Counted from the first letter of the stretch, positions 1-8,198 are shown. The stretch is 15,247 nucleotides of DNA from JBBIJR01 sp037445875 (GCA_037445875.1 JBBIJR010000078.1:1-15247), one strand, 5' to 3'. Notes: generated from the sequence alone by a model not told the origin. Program-made: numbers and translations.

Positions 1-1003
1 TCCTCATGCCTTCTACAAAACAGTGATAGTAGAACACGGCATCGATTCCCGAATTGCGGTGTTCACGCGTCACGCCGAGCGTAATCACTCGGAGCGACTT
101 CATCTTCCCCTTTCGCGTGTTCCACAGGATCTTGAGCAAACCGGTTGGAAAAAGACGGCCGTCACGCACCTTGATCAACGCCTCATGGATGTTGGGAACG
201 GAAAGGCAGAATCCGACCGGCTCCCCCTTGTGCTCGGCAAAGAACATCAGGTCCGGATCCACGATGGATTTCATTTGTTTGCCGAGGTAATCGAACTCTT
301 CATCGGTCATCGGGACGAAGCCCCAGTTCTTTTCCCACGCTGCGTTGTATACCTTCTTGACCGCCTGGACCTCTTCGCTGAATCGTTTCATGTTGAGTTT
401 GCGAATGGTGAACTCGTTCCGTTTCAGGATCAGGTTCACGCCGCGGGTCAGCCGATCGGGAATCGTCCGCGGGACCCCCATCTCATACGCGAGCAGATCC
501 TTGGCTTTCGTGAATCCGTTGGCTTCGACAAGATCAACGTAGTACCGCGGGTTATAGGTCATCATGATCTGCGGAGGTCGGTCAAACCCCTCCACGAGCA
601 GCCCCCACTCGTCATTGGATGACATGTTCGCAGGGCCCCGGATGACGGTCATCCCACGCTCCTTCAGATAGCGCGCGACCGTATTGAACAAGGCAGACGC
701 AGCGTCGGCGTCATTCAAGCACTCGAACAGTCCAAAAAAGCCGGTCTTCTCTTCATGGAAACGATTGTGCAGGTGGTTGATAATGGCGGCCATGCGACCC
801 ACGATCCGGCCGTCTCTACGGCAGAGAAAGAACGCTACGTCCGCATGCCGGAAGAACGGGTTCTTCTTTGGCGACAGAAACTCCTTCCGTTCGACGATCA
901 GATGCGGGACCCAGTTTGGATCCTCCCGGTACACGACCCAAGGAAACCTTATAAACTCACCCAATTGGCCGGAATCGACCAGAGTGACCTGAACCCCGGT
1001 CAC
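1..1003 (-). CDS. YghO-like GNAT-fold acyltransferase, C-terminus cut by window edge
   Basis: The minus strand carries 334 uninterrupted codons that run off the left edge, so the C-terminus is missing. I recognise a family of about 370-390 aa proteins with the acyl-CoA N-acyltransferase fold, related to E. coli YghO; substrate unknown. Visible hallmarks are GRMAAIINHLHN with a following FFGLFE near residues 60-85, RGPANMSSNDEWG starting at residue 122, then EGFDRPPQIMMTYNPRYY, and a second GNAT-like half with a VGFCLSVPN segment. The GTG at 1003-1001 is the only in-frame start after a TAA at 1021-1019, and GGGAG lies 7 bases upstream. It is divergent from the LPP20 gene that begins at 1299. 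The assignment to the fold is good; the enzymatic activity is not known. A plus-strand frame over the same bases shows no family motif. Confidence 0.85.
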   Translation of the reverse strand, partial: MTGVQVTLVDSGQLGEFIRFPWVVYREDPNWVPHLIVERKEFLSPKKNPFFRHADVAFFLCRRDGRIVGRMAAIINHLHNRFHEEKTGFFGLFECLNDADAASALFNTVARYLKERGMTVIRGPANMSSNDEWGLLVEGFDRPPQIMMTYNPRYYVDLVEANGFTKAKDLLAYEMGVPRTIPDRLTRGVNLILKRNEFTIRKLNMKRFSEEVQAVKKVYNAAWEKNWGFVPMTDEEFDYLGKQMKSIVDPDLMFFAEHKGEPVGFCLSVPNIHEALIKVRDGRLFPTGLLKILWNTRKGKMKSLRVITLGVTREHRNSGIDAVFYYHCFVEGMR

Positions 1004-1092
1004 ACGCGCACTCCCAGTTTACATGTGGATGTTCTGCAGGATTAAAAGAACCAAAAAGCTGGAAAAGGTAGCCATTGAAAGAAACTAAATCA

Positions 1093-1122
1093 ATAACAAA
1101 ACAAAACCTTATTCTCGGTCAA
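1093..1122 (-). promoter_or_regulatory. Possible promoter for the GNAT-like gene
   Basis: On the minus strand TTGACC (1122-1117) is followed after 18 bases by TGTTAT (1098-1093). The -35 element is good and the -10 poor. An alternative on the same strand is TTGATT followed 17 bases later by TACCTT, closer to the gene. The region is clearly more AT-rich than the genes, as expected for a divergent promoter region. Confidence 0.3.
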
Positions 1123-1129
1123 AATAAGG
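1107..1129. repeat. 7-bp inverted repeat in the divergent promoter region
   Basis: CCTTATT (1107-1113) and AATAAGG (1123-1129) form a perfect inverted repeat around a 9-base spacer. It overlaps the -35 end of the possible minus-strand promoter and lies about 40 bases upstream of the plus-strand promoter at 1170. It could be an operator or a chance hairpin. It has no T-run that would suggest a terminator. Confidence 0.3.
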
Positions 1130-1169
1130 AGTCCCCACCTCCAGGCGGTCTTGCGCCGGGGAAATGTGC

Positions 1170-1199
1170 TTGATTTTTACGTCTCATTTTGATTAAAAT
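1170..1199 (+). promoter_or_regulatory. Sigma-70-like promoter for the LPP20/CHAT gene block
   Basis: TTGATT (1170-1175) and TAAAAT (1194-1199) are separated by 18 bases, a good match to a vegetative promoter. Transcription would start near 1206, leaving a leader of about 93 bases before the first LPP20 gene. No comparably good promoter is seen between the following four genes, so this is the best candidate for driving the block from 1299 to 8072. Confidence 0.55.
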
Positions 1200-1226
1200 T
1201 CCACTGTTCCCCAAACGCGATGAATC

Positions 1227-1246
1227 CCGCCGGTGTCTCTCGGCGG
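1227..1246 (+). other. GC-rich hairpin in the 5' leader
   Basis: CCGCCG (1227-1232) can pair with CGGCGG (1241-1246) across an 8-base loop inside the predicted untranslated leader. It is not followed by a T-run. It may stabilise the mRNA or be incidental; no riboswitch architecture is recognised. Confidence 0.3.
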
Positions 1247-1282
1247 CGGTTCAACTGATCTTTTCCTGGTCTGTTTCCCTCG

Positions 1283-1290
1283 AGGAGGAG
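1283..1290 (+). promoter_or_regulatory. Shine-Dalgarno site fixing the start at 1299
   Basis: AGGAGGAG ends 8 bases before the ATG at 1299. An upstream in-frame GTG at 1233 would add 22 residues in front of the signal peptide and falls inside the leader hairpin region. The 1299 start is therefore preferred. An adjacent ATG at 1302 is an equally plausible second choice. Confidence 0.8.
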
Positions 1291-1298
1291 TCCTTTCC

Positions 1299-2837
1299 AT
1301 GATGCTGAAGCAACTGTCAACGTGTCTCACCGCGATGCTCTGCGGCGTGCTGGTCCATGGCTGGCTGTGGGCCCAGAACAAACCGGCGCCAAAATGGGTC
1401 AACGAGCTGCCGGTGTCGGAGGGTTCCTTGTTCGCCGTGGGCGTGGTCAACCGCTATTTTGAGAAGAAGGCGGGCGAAGATGCTGCGGCCCAGGCGGCGC
1501 GCATGGAACTGGCCCAGACGATCCGCGTCAGCGTAAAGACCATCACGCGTTCCTGGGGTGGAACGACGGTGGGGTCAGGTTTTCTGCAGGAAATGGAAAA
1601 GAGCATCGACGAAGACGTCATGGCCGCCGTGGCCAGCGCCAGGATCCTCGAGACGTGGATCGATCCGGAAGGGCTGATCTATGCCCTGGCCGAACTTTCA
1701 CTGGCCGGCTCGGTGGGGGCGATACAGAAGAAGGTCGTGGATCAGGTGAAGAAGACCGCGGACAGTAAGAAAGACTTCAAGAAGATCGAAAAGCTCGAGG
1801 TTTCCCTGAAGGGATTGAAAGATCCGAAGTCGTACGTCCGAAAGGACAAACCGGACTGGATTCAGGTGCTGCCCGATGAAGCCGATGCGATCTATGCGGT
1901 CGGTATCGCCGAGAAGTTCTACTTTTATGTCAACGGCCGCGAGGCGGCCAAGGATAAGGCGCGCGCCGAGCTGGGGCAGACGCTCAAGTCGGAAGTCAGT
2001 GCGATACTGACCGATTGGTACGAAGTCAACGAAGGAAGCGAATCCTATGTCCTCGAACGCAGCGTGGTCGATGAAATGGCCGAGTCGGTGTCCGAGGCCA
2101 CCTTGAGCGGATCGCAGATCGTGGAAACCTGGTACGACCGGCAGGCGAAATGGCATTATGCCCTGGCTCGCATGTCTCTGAGCAGCGTCGTCAACCAGGT
2201 GACGGAAAAAGCCAAGGCCAAGGTGACGGACACGAAAGCGCTGAAAGGGCTGAGCAATCGGCTGGAGAAGCTGATCAATCGTTCCTACATGAAGCTGGAG
2301 GGAGATCAGCCGGGCTGGATCACCAAGGTGCCGAAGGATCAGGGCGCCATCTTCGCGGTCGGAATCGATGAGGGCAAGTATTTTTCCCAGACGCAGGGCA
2401 TCGAGAAGGCGAAGGCGGCGGCCCGCACGAAGCTCGCCAAGGCGGTCGAAGTGCAAGTCGAGTCCGTCACCAAGAGCTGGCTGGAGATCAAGGAAACGAG
2501 CGACGCATTCAGCGGGCAGCCGTTGAACGACTATCTCTCCCAGTTGACGAAGGAGGCCACGGACGTCAGCCTCGAAGGTTCGCAGATCGTTTCGACGTTC
2601 GTCAAGACGACCAAGGAAGGGAAGACGTCGTTCTATGCGCTGGGCAGGCTGTACACGGGGGGCATGATCGCCAAGCTGAAAAAGAAGGCCGCGGAAGTGA
2701 TCAAGGTGCCCGAGCCCACGGAGGACCTTAGCCACGATGAAAAGGTCGAGAGTATCCTCTCCACCGGTCGTGAAAAAGCCAAGGCCGCCCTGGAGAAACT
2801 GAACGCAGCTCTGGATAAGCTTGATTCCAAACTGTGA
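1299..2837 (+). CDS. Exported protein with three tandem LPP20-like domains
   Basis: A 512-aa protein. Residues 1-25 form a Sec signal peptide ending LWA before Q26. Three tandem LPP20-like (FlgP/FlgT-N-like) domains follow, opening at W33, W187 and W340, a period of about 153 residues. Each opens with a Trp-x3/4-Leu/Val-Pro element, then a strand of the form F/Y-A-V-G-V/I and an Ala-rich helix, and ends with an ILETW or SQIVETW-type strand followed by a YAL strand. Lysine-rich helices link the domains, and a charged helix (about 480-512) closes the protein. LPP20 proteins are envelope components of uncertain function; FlgP, a relative, builds an outer-membrane flagellar collar. There is no convincing lipobox, so a periplasmic or outer-membrane-associated location is inferred. 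It is the first gene of the block, 28 bases before the next LPP20 gene. The domain call is strong; the role is unknown. Confidence 0.85.
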   Translation: MMLKQLSTCLTAMLCGVLVHGWLWAQNKPAPKWVNELPVSEGSLFAVGVVNRYFEKKAGEDAAAQAARMELAQTIRVSVKTITRSWGGTTVGSGFLQEMEKSIDEDVMAAVASARILETWIDPEGLIYALAELSLAGSVGAIQKKVVDQVKKTADSKKDFKKIEKLEVSLKGLKDPKSYVRKDKPDWIQVLPDEADAIYAVGIAEKFYFYVNGREAAKDKARAELGQTLKSEVSAILTDWYEVNEGSESYVLERSVVDEMAESVSEATLSGSQIVETWYDRQAKWHYALARMSLSSVVNQVTEKAKAKVTDTKALKGLSNRLEKLINRSYMKLEGDQPGWITKVPKDQGAIFAVGIDEGKYFSQTQGIEKAKAAARTKLAKAVEVQVESVTKSWLEIKETSDAFSGQPLNDYLSQLTKEATDVSLEGSQIVSTFVKTTKEGKTSFYALGRLYTGGMIAKLKKKAAEVIKVPEPTEDLSHDEKVESILSTGREKAKAALEKLNAALDKLDSKL

Positions 2838-2865
2838 GCGAATGGACTAATCAGGAGGCTATGTC

Positions 2866-5043
2866 ATGAAGAAACTGTTTTGTGTACTGGCGGCGTTGAC
2901 TGTGGTTGCGCTGGTGATTCCGCAGAACGAAGCGGCTGCCCAGAAGAAGAAGAAAAAGGCGAAGTCGGGCGGTGTACCGGAGTGGATTTCCAAACCCGGA
3001 ATCTATGAAGATGTAATCGTCGCCGCGGGCATCGGGGAAGGCATGTCCGAACAATCGGCCAAGAGCGAGGCGGAACTCAGCGCACGCAAGAAGATCGCCG
3101 ACGTGATCCAGACCAACGTGCGAAGCCTGTCCACCCATTTCATGGAAGAGGCGAGCACCACGACGGAATCCGGATCTTCGTCGGCCGCGCAGGAGTATTT
3201 CAGTGAAGTCACGCAGAGCCTCACCGACCTGACGCTCAAGAACGTTTTCATCGAGGAATACTATCCGCCGAAAGGTGAAAAAGTCGGCAAGAAGAACATC
3301 AAGTTCTACGCCAAGGCCGTGCTGAAGAAGACCGACCTGGAGCAAGCGTTCAAGGAACAGGTATCCAAAGACGCCGCTGCGGACAAGATCAAGGGCGTCA
3401 AGATGAGCGCGAACAAGGCGATCGCGGCCCTGGACAAAGCAATTGCCAAGTGGAACAACGAAGGTGGGGCGGAAGATAGCGGCGAATCGGCGGGCGGAGG
3501 CAAGGAGCTGATCGACGATACCGCGATGGCCGGCGGAGGCATGACGGAGATCAAGACGGAAACCGGCGGATCCCAGACCGGCGGAGGCGCTTCGTACGGT
3601 GACTGGACCAAGAGCCTTCCCAACATGCCCAAACGGGACGGATACTACCAGGGATTGGGTGTGGTGACCGTCAGCGCCAAACAAGGAGAGGATGCGCAGA
3701 AGGCCGAGTCGGAAGCCCGGGCGCAGGTCATTCGCGCCATCCGGTCGGAAATCTCCAGCAAGGTTACCAGCGTCATGGAGGAGACCACCAAAGGCGGCGC
3801 TTCGGAATACAGCGAGAGTTTCAATTCCGTGACCGAGTCGTTTTCCAGCGAAACGTTGAAGAACCTCAAGGTGGAATTCCACATCGACAAGAAGAACAAG
3901 AAACACTACGCGTACTGTGAGATCGCCGTCGCCGAGGTAGAGCGCCAGTTTGCCGAGCGGCTGAAGAAGGCCATCAACGTCGCCCGGACGTACTTTCAGG
4001 CAGCGAAAAAAGCCGAAGGCAGCGGTGATTATTACCTTGCACTGACGCAGTATCTGGAAGGCGCCAAGGAAGTCGTGATCGCCGAACTCATCAACAAGGA
4101 GCCGATCGAAGGCGATCTGGATGGTTCCGGTAAGAGTGTGTCCGTTCGTGCAACCTTCGATACGGAACTGAAGAACCTCCTGGGCAAAATGCGCGTGGAG
4201 ATTGTCAGCGGAGAAGGCCAGAAGGGAGTCAAAGGAGAACCCCTGGCCCAGCCGCTCGTGGCCAAGCTGATCTACGATCGCGGCGGATCCGCCATCCCGG
4301 TCAAGAACGCCGATCTCGCCTCTTCCTCGGTGTCTCCGAGCGTTGTAAAAGCCGATGAGACCGCGAAGACGGACGGGCAAGGCGTCGCTAGCTTCACGGT
4401 ACACTCCGTCGAAACCGTCAATCCCAGCGGGGTCAACAAGGTCCGGATAGGCCTGAGCACGCGCGACTTCGAGGCCTTTCAGCAGCAATTGCCCGCAGCC
4501 GTCGAGAAGGCGCGTAACGTTTTCAAGGAATTTTCGTTCACGGCCAAAGGGTCTGCCATTACGCGGATCGTGATCCTGGTGTTTGAAGTCAACATGGGCA
4601 AGGAACAGGCCGTTTCCATTGTGGAGGGAGATATCGTCAAGTCCCTTGTCAGCAACAAATTCAAAGTCATCGACAAGTCCGAGGTGTTCAAGGCCGTCAG
4701 CCGGGAAGCGGCCCGTTCAGCGGCGGCCTCCAGCAATGACGACGTGGTGGCCAACGCGCTGAAGGCCGTCGCCGATGTGCTGATCATCGGTTCTGTGGAA
4801 GCCAAAGAATCCGAAGGCGGGGCCACGACCCCATACGGCAGCAGCAGTCGCAAGACATCCTGGGCCGGCGGTTCGGTGCGATGTATCGACCTGGAAACGG
4901 GCAAGATCATTGCGAACTCCGAGAAACAGGGCATCCGCGGACAGCAGCTTTCCCTTGAAAAAGCCGGTATCATGGCTCTCCAGGCCCTTAGCCAGGAAAC
5001 GTCCAAGGAAATCCTGTCCGGATTGAACGCCGCATTGAAGTGA
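2866..5043 (+). CDS. Exported LPP20-like protein with Ig-like and CsgG/FlgT-like modules
   Basis: A 725-aa protein. A Sec signal peptide ends AAA before Q26 and is followed by a lysine cluster. Two LPP20-like domains open at W40 and W247, joined by a helix and a Gly-rich linker (about 202-243). A helical segment around 370-410 follows. Next comes a beta-rich region (about 425-545) with a DGQGVASFTV strand typical of Ig-like or invasin-type beta-sandwich domains. The C-terminal domain (about 555-725) has an ILVFEVNMG strand, a helix leading into LVSNKFKVID and an ADVLIIGSV strand, which resembles the CsgG/TolB/FlgT fold. AGGAGG at 2853-2858, 7 bases before the ATG, sets the start. It lies between two other LPP20 genes and is probably co-transcribed with them. 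A scaffold role in the envelope is inferred. The CsgG-like and Ig-like calls rest on pattern only. Confidence 0.8.
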   Translation: MKKLFCVLAALTVVALVIPQNEAAAQKKKKKAKSGGVPEWISKPGIYEDVIVAAGIGEGMSEQSAKSEAELSARKKIADVIQTNVRSLSTHFMEEASTTTESGSSSAAQEYFSEVTQSLTDLTLKNVFIEEYYPPKGEKVGKKNIKFYAKAVLKKTDLEQAFKEQVSKDAAADKIKGVKMSANKAIAALDKAIAKWNNEGGAEDSGESAGGGKELIDDTAMAGGGMTEIKTETGGSQTGGGASYGDWTKSLPNMPKRDGYYQGLGVVTVSAKQGEDAQKAESEARAQVIRAIRSEISSKVTSVMEETTKGGASEYSESFNSVTESFSSETLKNLKVEFHIDKKNKKHYAYCEIAVAEVERQFAERLKKAINVARTYFQAAKKAEGSGDYYLALTQYLEGAKEVVIAELINKEPIEGDLDGSGKSVSVRATFDTELKNLLGKMRVEIVSGEGQKGVKGEPLAQPLVAKLIYDRGGSAIPVKNADLASSSVSPSVVKADETAKTDGQGVASFTVHSVETVNPSGVNKVRIGLSTRDFEAFQQQLPAAVEKARNVFKEFSFTAKGSAITRIVILVFEVNMGKEQAVSIVEGDIVKSLVSNKFKVIDKSEVFKAVSREAARSAAASSNDDVVANALKAVADVLIIGSVEAKESEGGATTPYGSSSRKTSWAGGSVRCIDLETGKIIANSEKQGIRGQQLSLEKAGIMALQALSQETSKEILSGLNAALK

Positions 5044-5063
5044 AACCAGGAGGATTTGGCCCT

Positions 5064-5660
5064 ATGAAGAGCGTGTTATGGACGTTGGTGCTGACTGCAG
5101 GAGTGGTCTCCTGCGGTCCGCAGAAGAAACCGGGAGACGAATCCGGCACCACGGTTCAACAGCCGGTCCCTCCGGATTCGCCCGCGGTTGTCGCCGATGC
5201 CGGGTCACTTGATGAACTGGTATACGAAGGCGTCGGTGCATCGCTGCTGAAGAAGGAATCGCTTGCCCGTTCTCAGGCCGAGCAGAAGGGGCGCGTGGCC
5301 ATCATGAAAGTGCTTGGAGAAGATGCTGCCGCCCTGATACGCCTGTTCGCTCAACGACACGCCGAAGTACTCACGGAAGGTGCGGATGTCGAAACGTTTG
5401 CACACTCGGTCGAGGCGGCCCTCAACAAATCGACAACGCTGCGCGGCAGCCGCGTTTCCGAATACACCCAGTCCGAAAACAAGGATACGACTTTTGCCGT
5501 ACTGGAAATGCCGCTGATGTCGGGTTACTACGCCATAGAACAGGCCCTGGCAGACGTCGGACAGAAAGGCCAATACCTGAAATCGGAAAACGAGTTCAGG
5601 AAAATGTTCAAGGAGTTCTTTCTTGCAGAAAAAAAGAAACTGCTTACCGTTCCCAGCTGA
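5064..5660 (+). CDS. LPP20-like single-domain lipoprotein
   Basis: A 198-aa lipoprotein. The short hydrophobic leader ends in the lipobox VVSC with the acylated cysteine at C17. The next residue is Gly, not Asp, which by the E. coli rule favours sorting to the outer membrane. A Pro/Ser-rich tether (about 20-48) leads to one LPP20-like domain: VYEGVGAS near 53-59, an Ala-rich helix, then a FAVLEMPLM strand. A lysine-rich C-terminal helix follows. AGGAGG at 5048-5053 lies 10 bases before the chosen ATG. The open frame reaches back to a GTG at 5040 that overlaps the previous stop, but that start would put eight residues before the signal peptide. It is the only lipoprotein in the block and so the likely membrane anchor of the set (inference). 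Confidence 0.8.
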   Translation: MKSVLWTLVLTAGVVSCGPQKKPGDESGTTVQQPVPPDSPAVVADAGSLDELVYEGVGASLLKKESLARSQAEQKGRVAIMKVLGEDAAALIRLFAQRHAEVLTEGADVETFAHSVEAALNKSTTLRGSRVSEYTQSENKDTTFAVLEMPLMSGYYAIEQALADVGQKGQYLKSENEFRKMFKEFFLAEKKKLLTVPS

Positions 5661-5720
5661 CACGTATACATAAACAGTTCTGCGGTCATCAATCGCTGCA
5701 AAAACAAGGATCACCGATAC

Positions 5721-8072
5721 ATGATGGCTAAATGTTTTCTTGTCAACTTCCTGGTCTTGGTGCTGGCTGCGGCGCCTCTGGTGGCGCAAGGCGGTGACGA
5801 GGACTACAAGCGCGGTGTCAGGGCGTTTGAGGACGGCCAATACGAACAAGCCGTACATGCGTTTCAGTCAGCCCTCAAAGCCTATACGTCTTCGAGCAAC
5901 AAAGCAGGCATGGCGGACGTCCACAATTACCTTGGACTGGTCTATCAGGTTCTGAACCAGTACACCAAGTCCATCGAACATTTCCAGCCCGCCGTGCAGT
6001 TGTTTCTGGAGACCAAAAACAAGTCCGGGGCCGCCAGTGCGATGGGCAACTGGGGTATTTCGGAATTCCGGGCGAAAGAATCGGACCTAAGGAAACAGAA
6101 GAAGAAGTTCACCATCGCCGATATCGGGAAAATCATGGCTTTCCACTTGAAGGCCAAGCAGTATCACGAGGAATTGAAGGACCAGACGGGCATTGGCAGC
6201 GACCTAAACAATATTTCGACGATGTACTTTGAGGCCGGATTCTACCAGGAGGCCGCCGATTACCTCAATCAGGCGCTCGCCCTCCACATGAAAATGGGCT
6301 ACAAAGGCGGCATCGCGTACGATCTGGCCAACCTCGGCCGGGTGTATTTCAAGACCGAACAGATACCGGATGCGCTGAAGTACTATCAGAAGAGCGCGGA
6401 CATCCTGGAGGACATCGGAGACCGGGAAGGGCTCTGGAAAACGTATTACTTCATGGCCCGTATTCACGAGGTAAATCAGGATCCCAAGTCGGCCATTGCC
6501 GCACTGAAGAAATCGGTCGATCAGATCGAGCACCTGCGGGGCAACTTCACCGACAAGGAGTTCTTCGACAGTTTTCTCTCCAACAAGGTTCCCGTTTATA
6601 AGCGGTTGATCATGCTGCTGAAGCAGACGGGCAATCTGGCGGAGGCGCTGCAGTACATCGAGCGGAGCAAGGCCAAACTCTCCAACGACGTCATCGGGTC
6701 CGGCCAGATCCAGGTGACCGAAAAAGCGGCGCAGGAGAAGATCGACAAGGTCCAATCCCTGCAGGTCAAGAACGAGGAACTGGAAAAAGCTCTTGCCGAA
6801 GAGAAGGCCAAGCCGCTGGAGAAGCAGGACAAATCGAAGATCGACAGCCTCAGCAAGACTCTGACCCAGACGCAGGGCGATTTCAATGCGTTGATGATCG
6901 ACCTGGAGACAAAGTACCCGAACATCTACCAGGTGATCAAGGTGGATCCGATTCAGCTCACCGACCTGCAGAAGCAGCTGCCGGACGATGTAGTACTGCT
7001 GGAGTACTTCCCGGCCAGCGACGCGCTGTACATTTTCATGATCACGCGGGACAAGGTCGAGGCCAAGTCCGTTCCGGTGGCCGATACGTACCTGGATTCG
7101 CTGGTGAACAAGTACCGGTATTACATTTCGGACGTAACGTCCCTGCTGCGCCGCGGCAAGTTCGATCTGAAGATGACCGGATGGAAGCCCGGCGCCGACA
7201 CGCGGTTCTACGAACGACACACCAAGCCGCTGCGGGACATCATGGTGCAGTTGTATGACTACCTGATCCTGCCGGTCTGGGACCACATCAAGGACGACAG
7301 GATCAAGACCATCACGGTCATACCGGCGGCCGGTCTCTATTACGTGCCGTTCCAATGCCTCGCCACCGAGACCACGGACGGCGATATTCAATTCCTGATC
7401 GAAAAGAAAGCGGTCAATTATCTGACGGCGGCCACGCTGATGGACCTGGTCTCTGCGGACAAACAACGGGCGATCCAGAATGTCCTCGTGTTCGGAAATC
7501 CGGACGGAAGCTTGCCCGGTGCCGAGGAGGAAGCCAAAGTGATCCAGGCGGCATACACCAACGCCGTCCTCTATAAGAACCAGGAGGCGACCAAAGACAA
7601 GGCAAAGAGCCAGTCCGGACGGTACGAAGTGGTGCATTTTGCTACGCACGGCTTCCTATCGAGCGATGAGCCGCAGAAGTCGTTTCTGCTCATGGCACCC
7701 AACGCAGCCAAGAACGAGGACGATAAACTGACCATCAGCGAAATCCTCCGGCTCCCCTTGAAGGACGCCAATCAGTTGGTGGTGTTGTCGGCCTGCAATA
7801 CATCGATGGGCAAGAGCGCCACGGGTGTAGAGCTCATCAGCCTTTCGCGTGCGTTCGCCGTCGCCGGTGCACCGACCACCGTGGCGACGTTATGGCCCGT
7901 CGACGACGAATCGACCAAGATCATCATGATCAATTTTTACGACGGACTGAAGAAAGGATTGAGCAAATCAGAAGCCATGCGCAAGGCCCAGACGGCCCTG
8001 ATTCGGAAAGGGGACTATCACGTCCATCCGTTTTTCTGGGCGCCGTATGTCATGATCGGAAACCCCAAGTGA
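5721..8072 (+). CDS. Exported TPR-coiled coil-CHAT protein (caspase-like fold)
   Basis: A 783-aa protein with a Sec signal peptide (residues 1-22, LVA before Q23). A TPR array covers about residues 27-310, a charged coiled coil about 330-395, and a full CHAT domain about 410-783. The caspase-like dyad is intact: HFATHG with H643, and LSACNT with C692. The family motifs LWPVDD, an FYDGL segment and HPFFWAPYVMIG also match. CHAT domains are clan CD cysteine peptidase relatives, often regulatory proteases acting with TPR partners. Most studied ones act in the cytoplasm, so the signal peptide is notable. AAGGA at 5706-5710 lies 10 bases before the ATG at 5721. The gene sits 60 bases after the LPP20 lipoprotein gene; a weak -10-like TATACA at 5665 has no good -35. 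Proteolytic activity and target are inferred. Confidence 0.9.
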   Translation: MMAKCFLVNFLVLVLAAAPLVAQGGDEDYKRGVRAFEDGQYEQAVHAFQSALKAYTSSSNKAGMADVHNYLGLVYQVLNQYTKSIEHFQPAVQLFLETKNKSGAASAMGNWGISEFRAKESDLRKQKKKFTIADIGKIMAFHLKAKQYHEELKDQTGIGSDLNNISTMYFEAGFYQEAADYLNQALALHMKMGYKGGIAYDLANLGRVYFKTEQIPDALKYYQKSADILEDIGDREGLWKTYYFMARIHEVNQDPKSAIAALKKSVDQIEHLRGNFTDKEFFDSFLSNKVPVYKRLIMLLKQTGNLAEALQYIERSKAKLSNDVIGSGQIQVTEKAAQEKIDKVQSLQVKNEELEKALAEEKAKPLEKQDKSKIDSLSKTLTQTQGDFNALMIDLETKYPNIYQVIKVDPIQLTDLQKQLPDDVVLLEYFPASDALYIFMITRDKVEAKSVPVADTYLDSLVNKYRYYISDVTSLLRRGKFDLKMTGWKPGADTRFYERHTKPLRDIMVQLYDYLILPVWDHIKDDRIKTITVIPAAGLYYVPFQCLATETTDGDIQFLIEKKAVNYLTAATLMDLVSADKQRAIQNVLVFGNPDGSLPGAEEEAKVIQAAYTNAVLYKNQEATKDKAKSQSGRYEVVHFATHGFLSSDEPQKSFLLMAPNAAKNEDDKLTISEILRLPLKDANQLVVLSACNTSMGKSATGVELISLSRAFAVAGAPTTVATLWPVDDESTKIIMINFYDGLKKGLSKSEAMRKAQTALIRKGDYHVHPFFWAPYVMIGNPK

Positions 8073-8101
8073 CATGACTCGTTCACGGCGGCAGACTGTC
8101 C

Positions 8102-8136
8102 GAATCCCCGGAGGATTGCTTCCGGGGATTCTTGTT
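8102..8136 (+). terminator. Hairpin terminator after the CHAT gene
   Basis: GAATCCCCGGA (8102-8112) and TCCGGGGATTC (8121-8131) form a perfect 11-bp stem around an 8-base loop, followed by TTGTT. The stem is strong and the T-run modest. It lies 30 bases after the CHAT stop and suggests that the next gene is transcribed separately or by read-through. Confidence 0.75.
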
Positions 8137-8186
8137 GAATGGATGGTACGTTTGTGAGTAGTTTGGCAGGCCCGGACACACCGAAC

Positions 8187-8192
8187 AAGGAG
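8187..8192 (+). promoter_or_regulatory. Shine-Dalgarno site fixing the start at 8199
   Basis: AAGGAG ends 6 bases before the ATG at 8199, directly ahead of a signal peptide. An upstream in-frame ATG at 8139 would add 20 residues before the signal peptide and begins only a few bases after the terminator, so it is rejected. I see no clear -35/-10 pair for this gene. Confidence 0.7.
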
Positions 8193-8198
8193 ACGCTC

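Noticed and set aside
23..622. 199-codon plus-strand frame at the left end
   Set aside because: The minus strand carries a conserved YghO-like acyltransferase with several family motifs over the same bases.
1698..2735. 345-codon open frame on the minus strand opposite the first LPP20 gene
   Set aside because: Shadow of a repeat-containing gene; no start signal or domain.
2851..4488. 545-codon open frame on the minus strand opposite the second LPP20 gene
   Set aside because: It has no ribosome site or recognisable domain and lies wholly opposite a gene with a signal peptide and clear LPP20 domains; it arises from the codon usage of that gene.
6204..7649. 481-codon open frame on the minus strand opposite the CHAT gene
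   Set aside because: No family motifs and a composition typical of antisense reading (rich in Arg, Leu, Val, Gln); the plus strand encodes textbook CHAT motifs here.
5721..8072. CHAT protein as part of a type III-E CRISPR (Craspase-like) system
   Set aside because: No Cas gene or repeat array in the window, and the protein has a signal peptide for export.
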